Positions 36,744 to 45,389 of a DNA stretch of 64,000 nucleotides are shown here, in pieces (the stretch's first letter is position 1; the number at the start of each line of letters is the position of its first letter). Below the pieces are notes generated by a model that searched no databases, was not told the origin of the DNA, and saw only the letters and a program-made list of their open reading frames with translations. The position numbers were made by a program, and so were the translations under genes. The DNA is taken from assembly GCF_900104795.1 (NCBI RefSeq), contig NZ_FNTG01000002.1, positions 3,100,001 to 3,164,000 of the forward strand, read 5' to 3'. The DNA comes from Burkholderia sp. WP9. GTDB taxonomy: Bacteria; Pseudomonadota; Gammaproteobacteria; Burkholderiales; Burkholderiaceae.

Positions 36744-37202
36744 CTTGCCGGCGATGGCGCGATCCGCAATAAGGACAGCGGTTACTTCACGATCACCGGT
36801 CGGATCGACGACGTGCTCAATGTTTCCGGGCACCGGATGGGGACGATGGAAATCGAGTCTGCATTGGTCGCTCACCCACTGGTGGCCGAGGCGGCCGTGG
36901 TGGGACGCGCCGACGAAGTGACCGGAGAGGCGATCTGCGCCTTCGTGGTCCTCAAGCGCGAGTGCCCATCGGGCGAGAAAGCCCGGCAACTCGCTGCGGA
37001 ACTGCGTAAATGGGTTGGCGAGCAGATCGGACCCATTGCCAAACCCAGGGACATCCGGTTCGGCGACAACTTGCCGAAGAGACGTTCGGGGAAGATCATG
37101 CGGCGACTATTGCGTTCCCTCGCTAAAGGCGAACCGGTCACACAGGATGTCTCGACCCTCGAAAATCCACCAGTCTTCAACCAACTGGGCGAGGCGTTCT
37201 AG
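36744..37202 (+). pseudogene. acs: Acetyl-CoA synthetase, C-terminal fragment
   Basis: About 152 residues remain, beginning directly at the end of IS6 copy B. The sequence has the AMP-binding-enzyme C-terminal domain: '[32 protein letters not shown]', '[20 protein letters not shown]' and the catalytic-lysine region '[18 protein letters not shown]'. This matches Acs, whose usual length is about 650 residues, so roughly three quarters is lost. It would have activated acetate, a product of malonate decarboxylation encoded next door. Confidence 0.85.
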
Positions 37203-37408
37203 CGCCATCCTGGGAAGGAGAGTGGTGTCCATCCCACGAAGCTGTTCGCACAGTCTTTGCGCCAGGCCAATGACCTCCGCCTCTTCGTGACGAGCGGGAC
37301 GATCGAACGATCGCCGCCCGCTTGTCGCGAAGAATGCGGGGTTATCGCTACTTGTCCAGCGGTCTCATGCGCCGATAATCGTCAATTTCGACCATTCCCT
37401 GCATCGAA

Positions 37409-38323
37409 ATGCGCGACCGAATCGACGATGAGATCACCTTTCGCAAGCTGGAATTCCTGCTCGCATTCATGAAGACCGGAAACCTGTCGAAGGCGGCCGA
37501 AGCGCTGAACGTGAGCACGGTCAGCGTGCATCGAGCGCTGCACTCGCTCGAACAAGGCGTACGATGTGCGCTGTTCCGGCATGAAGGCCGCAATCTCAAG
37601 TCGACGGAAGCTGCGCAAATGCTAGCCGAGGTGGCGCAAGAGGTGCTCACTCTGATGTCCGCCGGCATTCACGCGACCCGTGAGGCGGCGGGGTATTCGT
37701 CGGATCGGCTGAAGATCGGATCGCTGTACTCGCTGACCATCAGGACCGTGCCTGACATCGTCGTCGACATCAAGGTACGGCGGCCGACGCTCCAGGTCGA
37801 ACTCGTGCTCGGTTCGAATGCGGAACTGCTCGACAAGCTGAAGCAGGGCACCGTCGATGCGGCCCTGATGGCATTGCCGGACGGCGAGCCCGAAGTCGAA
37901 TTCATCCCTCTTTTCGAAGACGACATCTTTTTCGCGGCGCCTGCCGATTCACCCTACGCGAACCAGCAGGCGGTCGATTTGCGGGATTGCCGCGACGAGA
38001 CCTTCGTCTCCCTCGGCGAGGGGTTCGTGACGTATCGAGGCTTTATGGAGGCGTTTCGCGTCGCGGACTTCACGCCGAATGTGACCATGAAGGTCGGCGA
38101 TATTTTTTCGCTGATGAACCTTGTGAGCGGCGGGGTCGGGTATACGCTATTACCAGGCCGCGTGCGCGGCGTGTTCGGCGACAAGGTGCAGTTCATTCCT
38201 CTCAAGCCGCAATATCTGATGCGCCAGTCAATCGGTGTCAGCTTTCTGCACGCACGCGAGCGCGACCCGAACCTGTTGGCGCTGATGGCCGTCTGCCGTC
38301 TTTGCACGAGAAGGGCTGGCTGA
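37409..38323 (+). CDS. mdcR: LysR-type regulator of malonate decarboxylase (MdcR-like)
   Basis: A 304-residue LysR-type regulator. The helix-turn-helix is at about residues 10-65 ('MKTGNLSKAAEALNVSTVSVHRALHSLEQ'), and the effector domain is complete ('KIGSLYSLTIRTVPDIVVDIK', 'LVSGGVGYTLLPGRV'). The sequence style and position at the end of the mdc operon match MdcR. It is convergent with mdcH, with 11 bp between stops. It would activate the operon in response to malonate, probably through the dyad near 45365. Confidence 0.88.
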   Translation: MRDRIDDEITFRKLEFLLAFMKTGNLSKAAEALNVSTVSVHRALHSLEQGVRCALFRHEGRNLKSTEAAQMLAEVAQEVLTLMSAGIHATREAAGYSSDRLKIGSLYSLTIRTVPDIVVDIKVRRPTLQVELVLGSNAELLDKLKQGTVDAALMALPDGEPEVEFIPLFEDDIFFAAPADSPYANQQAVDLRDCRDETFVSLGEGFVTYRGFMEAFRVADFTPNVTMKVGDIFSLMNLVSGGVGYTLLPGRVRGVFGDKVQFIPLKPQYLMRQSIGVSFLHARERDPNLLALMAVCRLCTRRAG

Positions 38324-38334
38324 GGTTTCAGCCT

Positions 38335-39267
38335 TCACTCGCGCATCCGTTCCCGCTCGATCAGCGCGCCAAGGTCAGGCAGCGCCGTCTCGCTGCAACT
38401 CACCGCAATCCCCTCTGTGAAACTCGCGCTGGTCAACCGGGTCAGCGCATTGGCCGGCGGCATCTCGACGGCGAGGCGTGCGCCGCGTTCCCACGCAAGC
38501 CTCACGGTGTCATGCCAGCGCACCTGCCGCGCCATGTTGCCAGCAAGATCGGCCGCGATGCGCGGGCCGTCAAAAAGCGGGCGCGCAAGGTTGCTGCTCA
38601 GATACACGATACGAGGCGCGCGCACGCTGATCTGGCCAAAGGCATCGGCGAGCGCCACCGCGGGTGCGTCGAGCAAAGCGCAATGCGACGGAACCGCCAC
38701 GTCGAGACGCTCGCTGCGTTGCGCCCCGTGATCGATCGCAAGCGCCGTAAGGCGGTGCATGGCAGCATCGCTTCCTGCAACGACCATCTGCGTTTCTGCG
38801 TTAATGTTCGCAAGGAACACGGGCGCGGCCTCGCTGTTCACTTGCGCGATCAGTCGTTCAAGCGCCCGCTGCGTCATACCGATGATCGCAGTCATGCCGT
38901 AGCCGCTCGGGTAGGCGCGTTCCATCAACTGGCCGCGCAGCTCGACGAGCTTCACGGCGTCGGCGTATTGAAGCGCGCCCGCGATCACGGCGGCCGGATA
39001 GGCGCCGATCGAAAGCCCCGCCACCATGTCGGGTTCATAGCCGCGGGCGCTCATCACGCGCGCCTGAGCGACACCCGCGATCAGGACGCAAAGTTGCACC
39101 GCGACGGTCGAGCGCAGCGAATCGGTATCGTCGAGCGATGTGACGTCGTAGCCCAACGTGTCGCCGGCTTCCTGCAGTGTTCGAGCGGCTTCGGCGTGCG
39201 ACGGGAGCGCATGCAACATGCCCGGGCGCTGCGAGCCCTGACCGGGGAATGTGAACAGTACGCTCAT
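38335..39267 (-). CDS. mdcH: Malonyl-CoA:ACP transacylase, malonate decarboxylase epsilon subunit
   Basis: A 310-residue transacylase of the FabD fold that loads the first malonyl group onto the MdcC acyl carrier and so primes the decarboxylase cycle. It has the leading 'FPGQGSQ' (7-13) and the nucleophile motif GLSIG with Ser86; a catalytic His is expected at 'SHCALL'. Length agrees with MdcH. The ATG at 39267 overlaps the stop of the preceding mdcG-like frame (ATGA). It is the last gene of the operon. Confidence 0.9.
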   Translation of the reverse strand: MSVLFTFPGQGSQRPGMLHALPSHAEAARTLQEAGDTLGYDVTSLDDTDSLRSTVAVQLCVLIAGVAQARVMSARGYEPDMVAGLSIGAYPAAVIAGALQYADAVKLVELRGQLMERAYPSGYGMTAIIGMTQRALERLIAQVNSEAAPVFLANINAETQMVVAGSDAAMHRLTALAIDHGAQRSERLDVAVPSHCALLDAPAVALADAFGQISVRAPRIVYLSSNLARPLFDGPRIAADLAGNMARQVRWHDTVRLAWERGARLAVEMPPANALTRLTSASFTEGIAVSCSETALPDLGALIERERMRE

Positions 39268-39509
39268 GATGCGTCGTCAACCCAGGGATCCGGTACGAGC
39301 AAGGGGCCACGCCCCGTCTTCAGCAGACCGGGATCCGCGTGGCCGGCCCACTTCGCGAGCGCGAACCCGCCGTGGCCCGTGTCGACCTGCCTGTCAATGC
39401 GCGCGGGCGACGCTTGCAGCAACGCGAGAAGCGAGCGGGCTGCGTCGCGCGGCAGCCGCTTCGATGCGCGCAGATCGTGCGGGCGAAGCGGTTCGTGAGC
39501 GGTAGACAA
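39264..39509 (-). pseudogene. mdcG: MdcG-like holo-ACP synthase, internally deleted
   Basis: Only 81 residues are encoded, while MdcG is normally about 200-210. The N-terminal 'RPHDL' block is present (about residues 9-13). It is followed almost at once by what looks like the C-terminal domain ('ALLQASPARIDRQVDTGHGGFALAKWAG', 'LKTGRGPLLVPDPW'). The nucleotidyltransferase core with its catalytic Asp pair is missing. MdcG attaches the 2'-(5''-triphosphoribosyl)-3'-dephospho-CoA group to MdcC, so this frame should be inactive. The assignment rests on position between madM and mdcH and on end-motif resemblance. Confidence 0.62.
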
Positions 39510-39527
39510 GCGGATTCTCCACGCGCA

Positions 39528-40295
39528 TCAAGCACCCATCAAAGCCTTCGTCGCAAAGAACAACAGCGAAGGTCCGAGTAGGCAGCCGACGCCCGTATGA
39601 AACGTCGCGATCAGCGCCCCGTAAGGCACGAGCCGACGATCGGTCGCGGCGAGCCCCGCGCTCACACCGCTCACCGTGCCCGCCAGGCCGCCGAAGATCA
39701 TCGCGGACCGCGGCGTCTTCAGTCCCATGAATCCGGCCGCGAGCGGCGTGCCGATCATCACGATGATCGCCTTGATGAGGCCCGTCGCGATGCTGAGCGC
39801 GATCACATCCGAGCTCGCGCCGATCGCCGCGCCCGTCACCGGTCCCACGATATACGTGACCGCGCCCGCGCCGATGGTCGTCATGCTGACGGGATCGGTA
39901 TAGCCGAACGCGTAAGCAATGCTCGCGCCGACGATGAACGGCAGCACGGTGCCGAGCAGCAGCGACACCACGCCGATCATTCCCGCCTTGCGCGCCTCGG
40001 TCGCCTGCACCTCGAACGCGGTCGCGACGATGGCGAAATCACGCAGCATCGCGCCGCCCATCAGACCGATGCCGGTAAAGAGCGGCAGGTCGGCGATACC
40101 CTTTTGTCCGCCGGTGAATGCGCCGCCGACATAAGCGAGCGCGAGGCCGATCACGATCGCGATTGCCGAGCCGTGCACGCGCCCGAAGGTCAGCTTGCGC
40201 GAAATCAGCGACGACACCCACATGATGAGGCCCACCAGCGCGAACGCAGTGACGAGCCCGTTCTGAATCAGATTTTTATCGAGAATTTGCAACAT
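39528..40295 (-). CDS. madM: Malonate transporter subunit MadM
   Basis: A 255-residue, highly hydrophobic protein with about eight or nine membrane segments, matching the MadM subunit of the MadLM sodium:malonate symporter. Glycine-rich helices such as 'FGGLAGTVSGVSAGLAATDRRLVPYGALIATFHTGVGCLLGPS' in the C-terminal third are typical. It follows madL by 14 bp. Both are needed for transport. Confidence 0.9.
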   Translation of the reverse strand: MLQILDKNLIQNGLVTAFALVGLIMWVSSLISRKLTFGRVHGSAIAIVIGLALAYVGGAFTGGQKGIADLPLFTGIGLMGGAMLRDFAIVATAFEVQATEARKAGMIGVVSLLLGTVLPFIVGASIAYAFGYTDPVSMTTIGAGAVTYIVGPVTGAAIGASSDVIALSIATGLIKAIIVMIGTPLAAGFMGLKTPRSAMIFGGLAGTVSGVSAGLAATDRRLVPYGALIATFHTGVGCLLGPSLLFFATKALMGA

Positions 40296-40309
40296 GACTG
40301 ACTCCTGCT

Positions 40310-40705
40310 TCAGATTTCTTCAAGATGCGGAGCGTTCACGAACGACGTGCTGTCGCGACCGGTGCGGGAAAGAACGGCAATGCAGCATGCGCACACGGCC
40401 GCAGCGCCCATTGCCGAAAGCAGCGCGACGGGGCCGCCCTTGAGCGCAGCGACTACGTTTTGGTTAGCCGCCATCGCGACGACGACGGGGATGTACATCG
40501 CGCCCCAGAAGCCGACGCCGAATTCGGTTTCCTTCGGCAGCAGTCCCTTCCTGTTCAGATAGAGCTTCAGGAAAATCAGCAGTAGCATCGCGATGCCGAC
40601 GCCGCCAACGTTCGTCTTCACGCCGATCGCGACGCCGAGCAGGTCGCCGAGAAAGAGTCCTGCGAGATGGCAGAACGCGAGAAGTGCAGTTCCATAGATG
40701 ATCAT
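40310..40705 (-). CDS. madL: Malonate transporter subunit MadL
   Basis: A 131-residue membrane protein with four predicted helices ('GTALLAFCHLAGLFLGDLLGV', 'GGVGIAMLLLIFLKLYL', 'GFWGAMYIPVVVAMAANQNVV', 'ALLSAMGAAAVCACCIAVL'). It matches MadL, the small partner of MadM. It is 60 bp after mdcE and 14 bp before madM. The two genes are inserted here between mdcE and the mdcG remnant. Confidence 0.9.
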   Translation of the reverse strand: MIIYGTALLAFCHLAGLFLGDLLGVAIGVKTNVGGVGIAMLLLIFLKLYLNRKGLLPKETEFGVGFWGAMYIPVVVAMAANQNVVAALKGGPVALLSAMGAAAVCACCIAVLSRTGRDSTSFVNAPHLEEI

Positions 40706-40765
40706 TTCATGTCTCCTGTAATACCTTTATTGGATTCTGTATGAGGCAGTGCGAGAACTGAGGCT

Positions 40766-41581
40766 CTACCGCCATTGCTCCCGCAGCTTGCGGCGAACCG
40801 TCGCGGAGGCCGCGCGGTGCACGCTGCCGAGCCGGCTTTCCAGACCGCGCGACGGGTCGTTGCGGATGTCGTCGAAAGCGACCTGCAGCGCCTTCTCGAC
40901 GGTGGTCTGATCGGCGCCGGTCGGCGCATCGGCGTTGGTTACGCTCAGGAGTTTCCAGAGCAGCCCGAGCGATGCGTAGTTGTCGATATCGTAGGCCATC
41001 GGCGGAACGCGCCCCGTGAACGCTTCGAGATCGGCGACCGAGCGGAGCGTGACCCGCGCCGCCGATTCCTTGCCCATCGCGTGGACCATGACCTTCGGAT
41101 CGGCGAGTGCGATGAGGCGGTTGGCCTGATAGCCGTGTGCGAGAAACGCACCCGACATCGCGCGCCCGACGATCAGCCCAATCACCGGATGGCCCGCGAG
41201 ACGCGCGCTGGCGTAGGCATCGGCGGCGGCGGCGAGCGCCTGGTGGATGCCGTACGCTTCCTCGCGCCGGCCGTACGCCTGGCTCGCCACGTCGATCACT
41301 GCGACGATCGCGCGCTTCTCCTCACGCTTGCTGTCCGCATCGACGACCTCACGCACCGCGCGCGCCACTTCCCATCCTTCGACGAGACCGACCTCGCCGC
41401 CGCGAGCCCGCGGGAACGGATTGTCCGGATCGGGCACCACGGCGATGAAGCGCGCGGGATGGTCGCCCAACCGCGCATCCGCGACCCGCACCGAACGCGG
41501 ATAACCGACCTGCAACGGCGCGCTGTAAGTGAGCGCGTCGAGCCAGACTGCGCCGCGCTTCGAAAGCTCTTGTGTGCTCAT
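40766..41581 (-). CDS. mdcE: Malonate decarboxylase gamma subunit
   Basis: A 271-residue subunit with a carboxyltransferase (crotonase-like) fold. With MdcD it decarboxylates malonyl-ACP to acetyl-ACP. Family features include 'FIAVVPDPDNPFPRARGGEVGLVEGW', 'VIGLIVGRAMSGAFLAHGYQANRL' and 'VMVHAMGKESAARVT'. I placed the start at 41581 ('MSTQELSKRGAVW'), where the ATG overlaps the mdcD stop (ATGA). The longer frame to 41926 is only an overlap with mdcD. Confidence 0.92.
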   Translation of the reverse strand: MSTQELSKRGAVWLDALTYSAPLQVGYPRSVRVADARLGDHPARFIAVVPDPDNPFPRARGGEVGLVEGWEVARAVREVVDADSKREEKRAIVAVIDVASQAYGRREEAYGIHQALAAAADAYASARLAGHPVIGLIVGRAMSGAFLAHGYQANRLIALADPKVMVHAMGKESAARVTLRSVADLEAFTGRVPPMAYDIDNYASLGLLWKLLSVTNADAPTGADQTTVEKALQVAFDDIRNDPSRGLESRLGSVHRAASATVRRKLREQWR

Positions 41582-42429
41582 AACTGAAACCCCTTGCCGT
41601 ATATGCCAGCCGCCTGTTCCGGCGTGGCCTGCACGCCTGCATCGACCTCGGAAAGCCGCGTCAGAAAACCCGCGACACGCTCGCTGCGGCATGCCTCGGG
41701 CCGCCCCGCGCGAAAGCGTTCGATGACAGCCGCGCGGATCGCGTCGGCGTCGTCGGCGACATAGTCGTCGACGAGTCCCGTGCGATGCCGCTGCTCGCAG
41801 CCGGTGAAGCTCCAGATCATCGGACGATCGCGCGAATCGAATTCGGCGATGCCCGCTTCCTGTTCGATGACCGCCGGACCGTTGAGGCCCAGGCGCGCTT
41901 CGCGGGTGCCGATCAGATAGCTGCACAGTCCCGCCGCGATCGACATGCCTCCATAGCAGCCGATCGGCCCGGCCGTTATGCCGATCACCGGCTGGTAGCG
42001 CCGCAAGTCGACGATGCCCGCGTGAATTTCAGCGATCGCCGCAAGCCCGAGATTGGCTTCCTGCAAGCGCACGCCGCCCGTTTCGAAGAGGATGACGGCG
42101 CGCGTCCGGATACCTTTGCGGTTGTCCTCGGCGGCGAGTTCGAGGCTGCCCGCGATCTTCGCCGCCGATACTTCGCCCATGCTGCCACCCTGGAATCCGC
42201 CATCGATGCCAAGCACGACGGCTGGCTGCCCGTCGATGGTTCCCTTCGCGACCACCATGCCGTCGTCGGCCTGCGTCACGATGCCTTGGCGCATGAGCCA
42301 CGGCGACGTGATGCGCTGGAACGGATCGATCAGTTCGCTGAAGGTGCCTTCATCGAGCAGCTTCTTCGCACGGCTGCGCGCATCGAGTTCGATGAAGCTC
42401 TGGCGTTCGAGGAGTTGCTGTGCATCCAT
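41578..42429 (-). CDS. mdcD: Malonate decarboxylase beta subunit
   Basis: A 283-residue carboxyltransferase-fold subunit that forms the decarboxylase active site with MdcE. Visible family elements are 'SFIELDARSRAKKLLDEGTF', 'GIDGGFQGGSMGEVSAAKIAGSLE' and 'GPIGCYGGMSIAAGLCSYLIGT', the oxyanion-hole region. The start at 42429 ('MDAQQLLERQ') is 5 bp after the mdcC stop region; an upstream frame to 42831 overlaps mdcC and mdcB and is not used. The protein seems complete. Confidence 0.92.
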   Translation of the reverse strand: MDAQQLLERQSFIELDARSRAKKLLDEGTFSELIDPFQRITSPWLMRQGIVTQADDGMVVAKGTIDGQPAVVLGIDGGFQGGSMGEVSAAKIAGSLELAAEDNRKGIRTRAVILFETGGVRLQEANLGLAAIAEIHAGIVDLRRYQPVIGITAGPIGCYGGMSIAAGLCSYLIGTREARLGLNGPAVIEQEAGIAEFDSRDRPMIWSFTGCEQRHRTGLVDDYVADDADAIRAAVIERFRAGRPEACRSERVAGFLTRLSEVDAGVQATPEQAAGIYGKGFQL

Positions 42430-42434
42430 GATCG

Positions 42435-42743
42435 TCACGCTCCGCCGGTTGATTTCAGTTGTTCGAAGACCTGTCCGATGCGCATCTGCACGACGCCCGG
42501 CGTCGCGCCCGAATCGTTGATTTCGAGCTTCGCGGCGGGGAGCGACCCGTCGCCGAAGATGCGTTCGAGCACGGCCTGCCAGAGGTGGCCCTTGCCGTCG
42601 ACGGAAGTCGTGACATTCACGACGGTGCGGTACGCCGCGTTCGCTTCGAGCAGCACTTCGAGGTCTCCCGAGGCGACCACGCCTGCGAGCGCGCGGCCTT
42701 GCGCGGGCTGCCCCGCCGGAAATTCGAGGACGATGGTTTCCAT
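42435..42743 (-). CDS. mdcC: Malonate decarboxylase acyl carrier (delta) subunit
   Basis: A 102-residue acyl carrier protein specific to malonate decarboxylase. It carries the 2'-(5''-phosphoribosyl)-3'-dephospho-CoA arm. The attachment serine is Ser25 in 'VVASGDLEVLLE', the same residue number known for the Klebsiella protein. Attachment needs MdcG and the precursor made by MdcB. The gene is short and complete, 8 bp after mdcB. Confidence 0.92.
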   Translation of the reverse strand: METIVLEFPAGQPAQGRALAGVVASGDLEVLLEANAAYRTVVNVTTSVDGKGHLWQAVLERIFGDGSLPAAKLEINDSGATPGVVQMRIGQVFEQLKSTGGA

Positions 42744-42751
42744 GTGTGTTC

Positions 42752-43642
42752 CTAGGCGTTCGACGTTTGAGGGGCTTCGCTACGAAGCCGGTCGAGAAAG
42801 AGGGCTGCGGCGAGTAGGTCGGCGGCGCCACCGGGCGATACGTGCAATTCGACGAGGCGCCGGTCCAATGCCTTCAGTTGACGGCGCCCCGCGAGCGCGG
42901 CGGCACCGCCTTGTTCGAGCACGCTCCGCGCGCCGTCCTGCATCTCGGCGAGCGCGTCGGGTCCGCCACGCGCGAGCACGCAGGTGTCGTCGAGGCTCGC
43001 CATCACGGCGAGCAGCGCATTCAGGCGCGCGCCCGTTTCGCTGTCGCCGCGCATGCGCGAACGCCCGAGTTCCGGCAGCGCGACATCCACGACGTGCGGA
43101 AAGCCGGCCTGCGCTTGTCCGCGCGCGCCGCCGACGTTGTAGTCGAGGCACGCCTGCTCGCCCTTGTTGCCGGTGGTCGCAGGCGCGTGGCGATCCTGCA
43201 CTCCCGCAATCGATCCGGCGCGCGCGGCAATGGCTTGCGGCGCGAGATCCGACGGTTGGCGCGCCGCGGCGGTCACGAGCAGTCCGAGCGCCCAGATCGC
43301 GCCGCGATGCGTGTTCACGCCGCCGGTCGCATCGAGCATGCGTGCTTCGCCGTCGCGCCCGATTGCGCCGATGCGTTCACGCAGCGCGAGCAGCTGTTGC
43401 GTTTCGATGCCCGCGCGCGCCAGTTCGACAAAGGTCGGCTGCAGCGCGAGCGCCGAGACGCACATCAGTTTCCAGTCGAGATCGTGATGCGCGCCGCGGC
43501 TGCGCATGTCGACGAGGCCGGGCTTTGGCGCGAGCGTGACTTCGTCGATTAGCGCTTGCACCACGTGCGCGCCAAAGCGGTCGGCCAGTTCCGGCGCCTG
43601 GCGCAGCGGCTGCGCCGCGTTCATTGCGAGGTTCTCGCGCAT
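42752..43642 (-). CDS. mdcB: Triphosphoribosyl-dephospho-CoA synthase
   Basis: A 296-residue enzyme of the CitG/MdcB family that makes the prosthetic-group precursor from dephospho-CoA and ATP. Key blocks are 'EVTLAPKPGLVDMRSRGAHHD', 'GVNTHRGAIWALG' and 'ARGGPDALAEMQ'. The ATG at 43642 overlaps the mdcA stop by one base (TAATG), which decides the start against a much longer frame to 44275 that is antisense-like over mdcA. It appears intact, in contrast to the mdcG remnant. Confidence 0.9.
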   Translation of the reverse strand: MRENLAMNAAQPLRQAPELADRFGAHVVQALIDEVTLAPKPGLVDMRSRGAHHDLDWKLMCVSALALQPTFVELARAGIETQQLLALRERIGAIGRDGEARMLDATGGVNTHRGAIWALGLLVTAAARQPSDLAPQAIAARAGSIAGVQDRHAPATTGNKGEQACLDYNVGGARGQAQAGFPHVVDVALPELGRSRMRGDSETGARLNALLAVMASLDDTCVLARGGPDALAEMQDGARSVLEQGGAAALAGRRQLKALDRRLVELHVSPGGAADLLAAALFLDRLRSEAPQTSNA

Positions 43643-45303
43643 TACCAGCTCCGAAAGCGTGCGGGCGGCTCGTACAGCCCGTCCGACCAGTCGACGATAT
43701 CCCCCATGCTCTTCGCGGCGAGCAACGACCGGCTCGCTTCGCTGCGATGGATGCCGAGGTCCTCGGGCCGCGCGACGAAGCCATCGCGACGCAGTGCCGC
43801 GAGCTTGCCTGCGTCGCTCTTGAGACCGATCGGCGTGACGCCCGAGACGGCCGCGATCATCTCCTTGCGATGTTCGAGCGAGCGCGCCTTGTAGAGATAC
43901 GCGATGCCTTCCTCGGTCAGCACGTGCGTGACGTCGTCGCCGTAGATCATCACGGGCGCGAGCGGCATGCCGGATTCGCGGCCGACCTCGACGGCATCGA
44001 TCGATTCGACGATGGTCGGCTGGCCGCCCGCCTGGAACGTCTCGACCATCTGCACGACGAGCTTGCGGCCGCGCTCCAGCGGGCTGTCCGTCTGCAGCAG
44101 ATCGAGCCACGCGGGCGTCGCGTGGCGCCGGCCGTGCGGATCGTGGCCCATGTTGGGCGCGCCGCCGAAGCCGGTGAGCCGCCCGTGCGTCACCGTCGAC
44201 GAGTTGCCTTCTCCATCCATCTGCAGCGTGGAGCCGATGAACATGTCCACCGCGTATTGTCCTGCGAGCTGGCACATCGTGCGATTGGAGCGCATCGAGC
44301 CGTCGTGCCCGGTGAAGAAGATGTCGGGCCGTTGCGCGACGTAGGCTTCCATGCCGAGTTCGCCGCCGAAGCAGTGCACGCTGTCGACCCAGCCGGTTTC
44401 GATCGCGGGGATCAGCGTCGGATGCGGGTTGAGGGTCCAGTGGCGGCAGATCTTGCCCTTGAGGCCGAGCTTTTCGCCGTAGGTTGGCAGAATCAGTTCG
44501 ATCGCGGCCGTGTTGAAGCCGATGCCGTGATTGAGCGACTGCACCTGATGCTTCTCATAGATGCCGCGAATCGCCATCATCGCCATCAGCACCTGGATCG
44601 GCGTGATGAGGCGCGGATCGCGCGTGAAGAGCGGCTCGATGAAGAACGGCTTGTCGGCCTGCACCACGAAATCGATCCACGAGCCGGGGATATCGACGCG
44701 CGGCAGGTCCTTCGGATCGTCGACGATCTCGTTGACCTGCGCGATCACGATGCCGTCGCGAAACGCGGCGGCTTCGACGAGCGACGGCGTGTCTTCGGTG
44801 CTCGGACCCGTGTAGAGATTGCCTTCGCGATCCGCCTTGTAGCCAGCGCACAGCACGACGTTCGGCGTGAGGTCCACGTAGAGCCGCGCGTAGAGTTCGA
44901 TGTAAGTGTGGATCGCGCCGATTTCGAGGATGCCGTCCTGCAGGAACTGCGAGATGCGCAGGCTCTGCGCGCCGGCATACGCGAAGTCGAGCTTTCTGGC
45001 GATGCCGCGCTCGAAGAGATCGAGATGCTCGGCGCGGCTCACGCTCGGAATGATGAGATGCAGGTCGTGGACGACTTCCGGATCGACTTTCGCGAGGGAA
45101 CGCGACAGGAAATCCGCCTGCTTCTGGTTGTTGCCCTCGACGACCACGCGGTCGCCCGGGGCGACGAGCGCCTGCAGGACCTCGACGATGCCCTCAGTGG
45201 GTAGCACCATGCCATCCGCGATCGATGCAACCCGCGCGAGGCGGCGATGTTTTTCCGCACGGCGCGTGGCCCAGCGGGATTGGGTCTGACTCTGACTGGA
45301 CAT
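43642..45303 (-). CDS. mdcA: Malonate decarboxylase alpha subunit (acetyl-ACP:malonate ACP transferase)
   Basis: A 553-residue CoA-transferase-like subunit that swaps acetyl for malonyl on MdcC. It starts 'SRWATRRAEKHRRLARVASIADG' after a short leader and has family blocks 'VVEGNNQKQADFLSRSLAKVDP', 'GIGFNTAAIELILPTYGEKLGLKGKI' and 'GDGSSTVTHGR'-like 'GEGNSSTVTHGRLTGFGGAPNMGHD'. Length is as expected (about 550). It is the first gene of the operon. A dyad with an 11-bp spacer lies 62 bp upstream. Confidence 0.95.
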   Translation of the reverse strand: MSSQSQTQSRWATRRAEKHRRLARVASIADGMVLPTEGIVEVLQALVAPGDRVVVEGNNQKQADFLSRSLAKVDPEVVHDLHLIIPSVSRAEHLDLFERGIARKLDFAYAGAQSLRISQFLQDGILEIGAIHTYIELYARLYVDLTPNVVLCAGYKADREGNLYTGPSTEDTPSLVEAAAFRDGIVIAQVNEIVDDPKDLPRVDIPGSWIDFVVQADKPFFIEPLFTRDPRLITPIQVLMAMMAIRGIYEKHQVQSLNHGIGFNTAAIELILPTYGEKLGLKGKICRHWTLNPHPTLIPAIETGWVDSVHCFGGELGMEAYVAQRPDIFFTGHDGSMRSNRTMCQLAGQYAVDMFIGSTLQMDGEGNSSTVTHGRLTGFGGAPNMGHDPHGRRHATPAWLDLLQTDSPLERGRKLVVQMVETFQAGGQPTIVESIDAVEVGRESGMPLAPVMIYGDDVTHVLTEEGIAYLYKARSLEHRKEMIAAVSGVTPIGLKSDAGKLAALRRDGFVARPEDLGIHRSEASRSLLAAKSMGDIVDWSDGLYEPPARFRSW

Positions 45304-45364
45304 GTGGACTCTCGCTCAGGACATGAGGCAAGTCTAGGGAGCGAGGTGCACCGGTTCAATGACG

Positions 45365-45389
45365 CTTGGGACGCGTCTGTTATCCCAAG
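45365..45389. promoter_or_regulatory. Candidate MdcR operator, CTTGGGA-N11-TCCCAAG
   Basis: A perfect 7-bp inverted repeat, CTTGGGA (45365-45371) and TCCCAAG (45383-45389), with an 11-base spacer containing the T-N11-A LysR core. It is 62-86 bp upstream of the mdcA start, the usual activation-site distance. The regulator is probably MdcR encoded at the other end of the operon. Confidence 0.6.

Noticed and set aside
41785..43539. 584-residue plus-strand frame across mdcB-mdcD
   Set aside because: Antisense frame covering three well-supported minus-strand genes; no domain recognised.
42752..44275. Long upstream extension of mdcB to 44275
   Set aside because: It overlaps mdcA by over 600 bp and is Arg-rich; the TAATG overlap at 43642 fixes the start.
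43624..45204. 526-residue plus-strand frame across mdcA
   Set aside because: Antisense shadow rich in Arg, Asp and His; the minus strand carries mdcA with clear family motifs and coupled starts.
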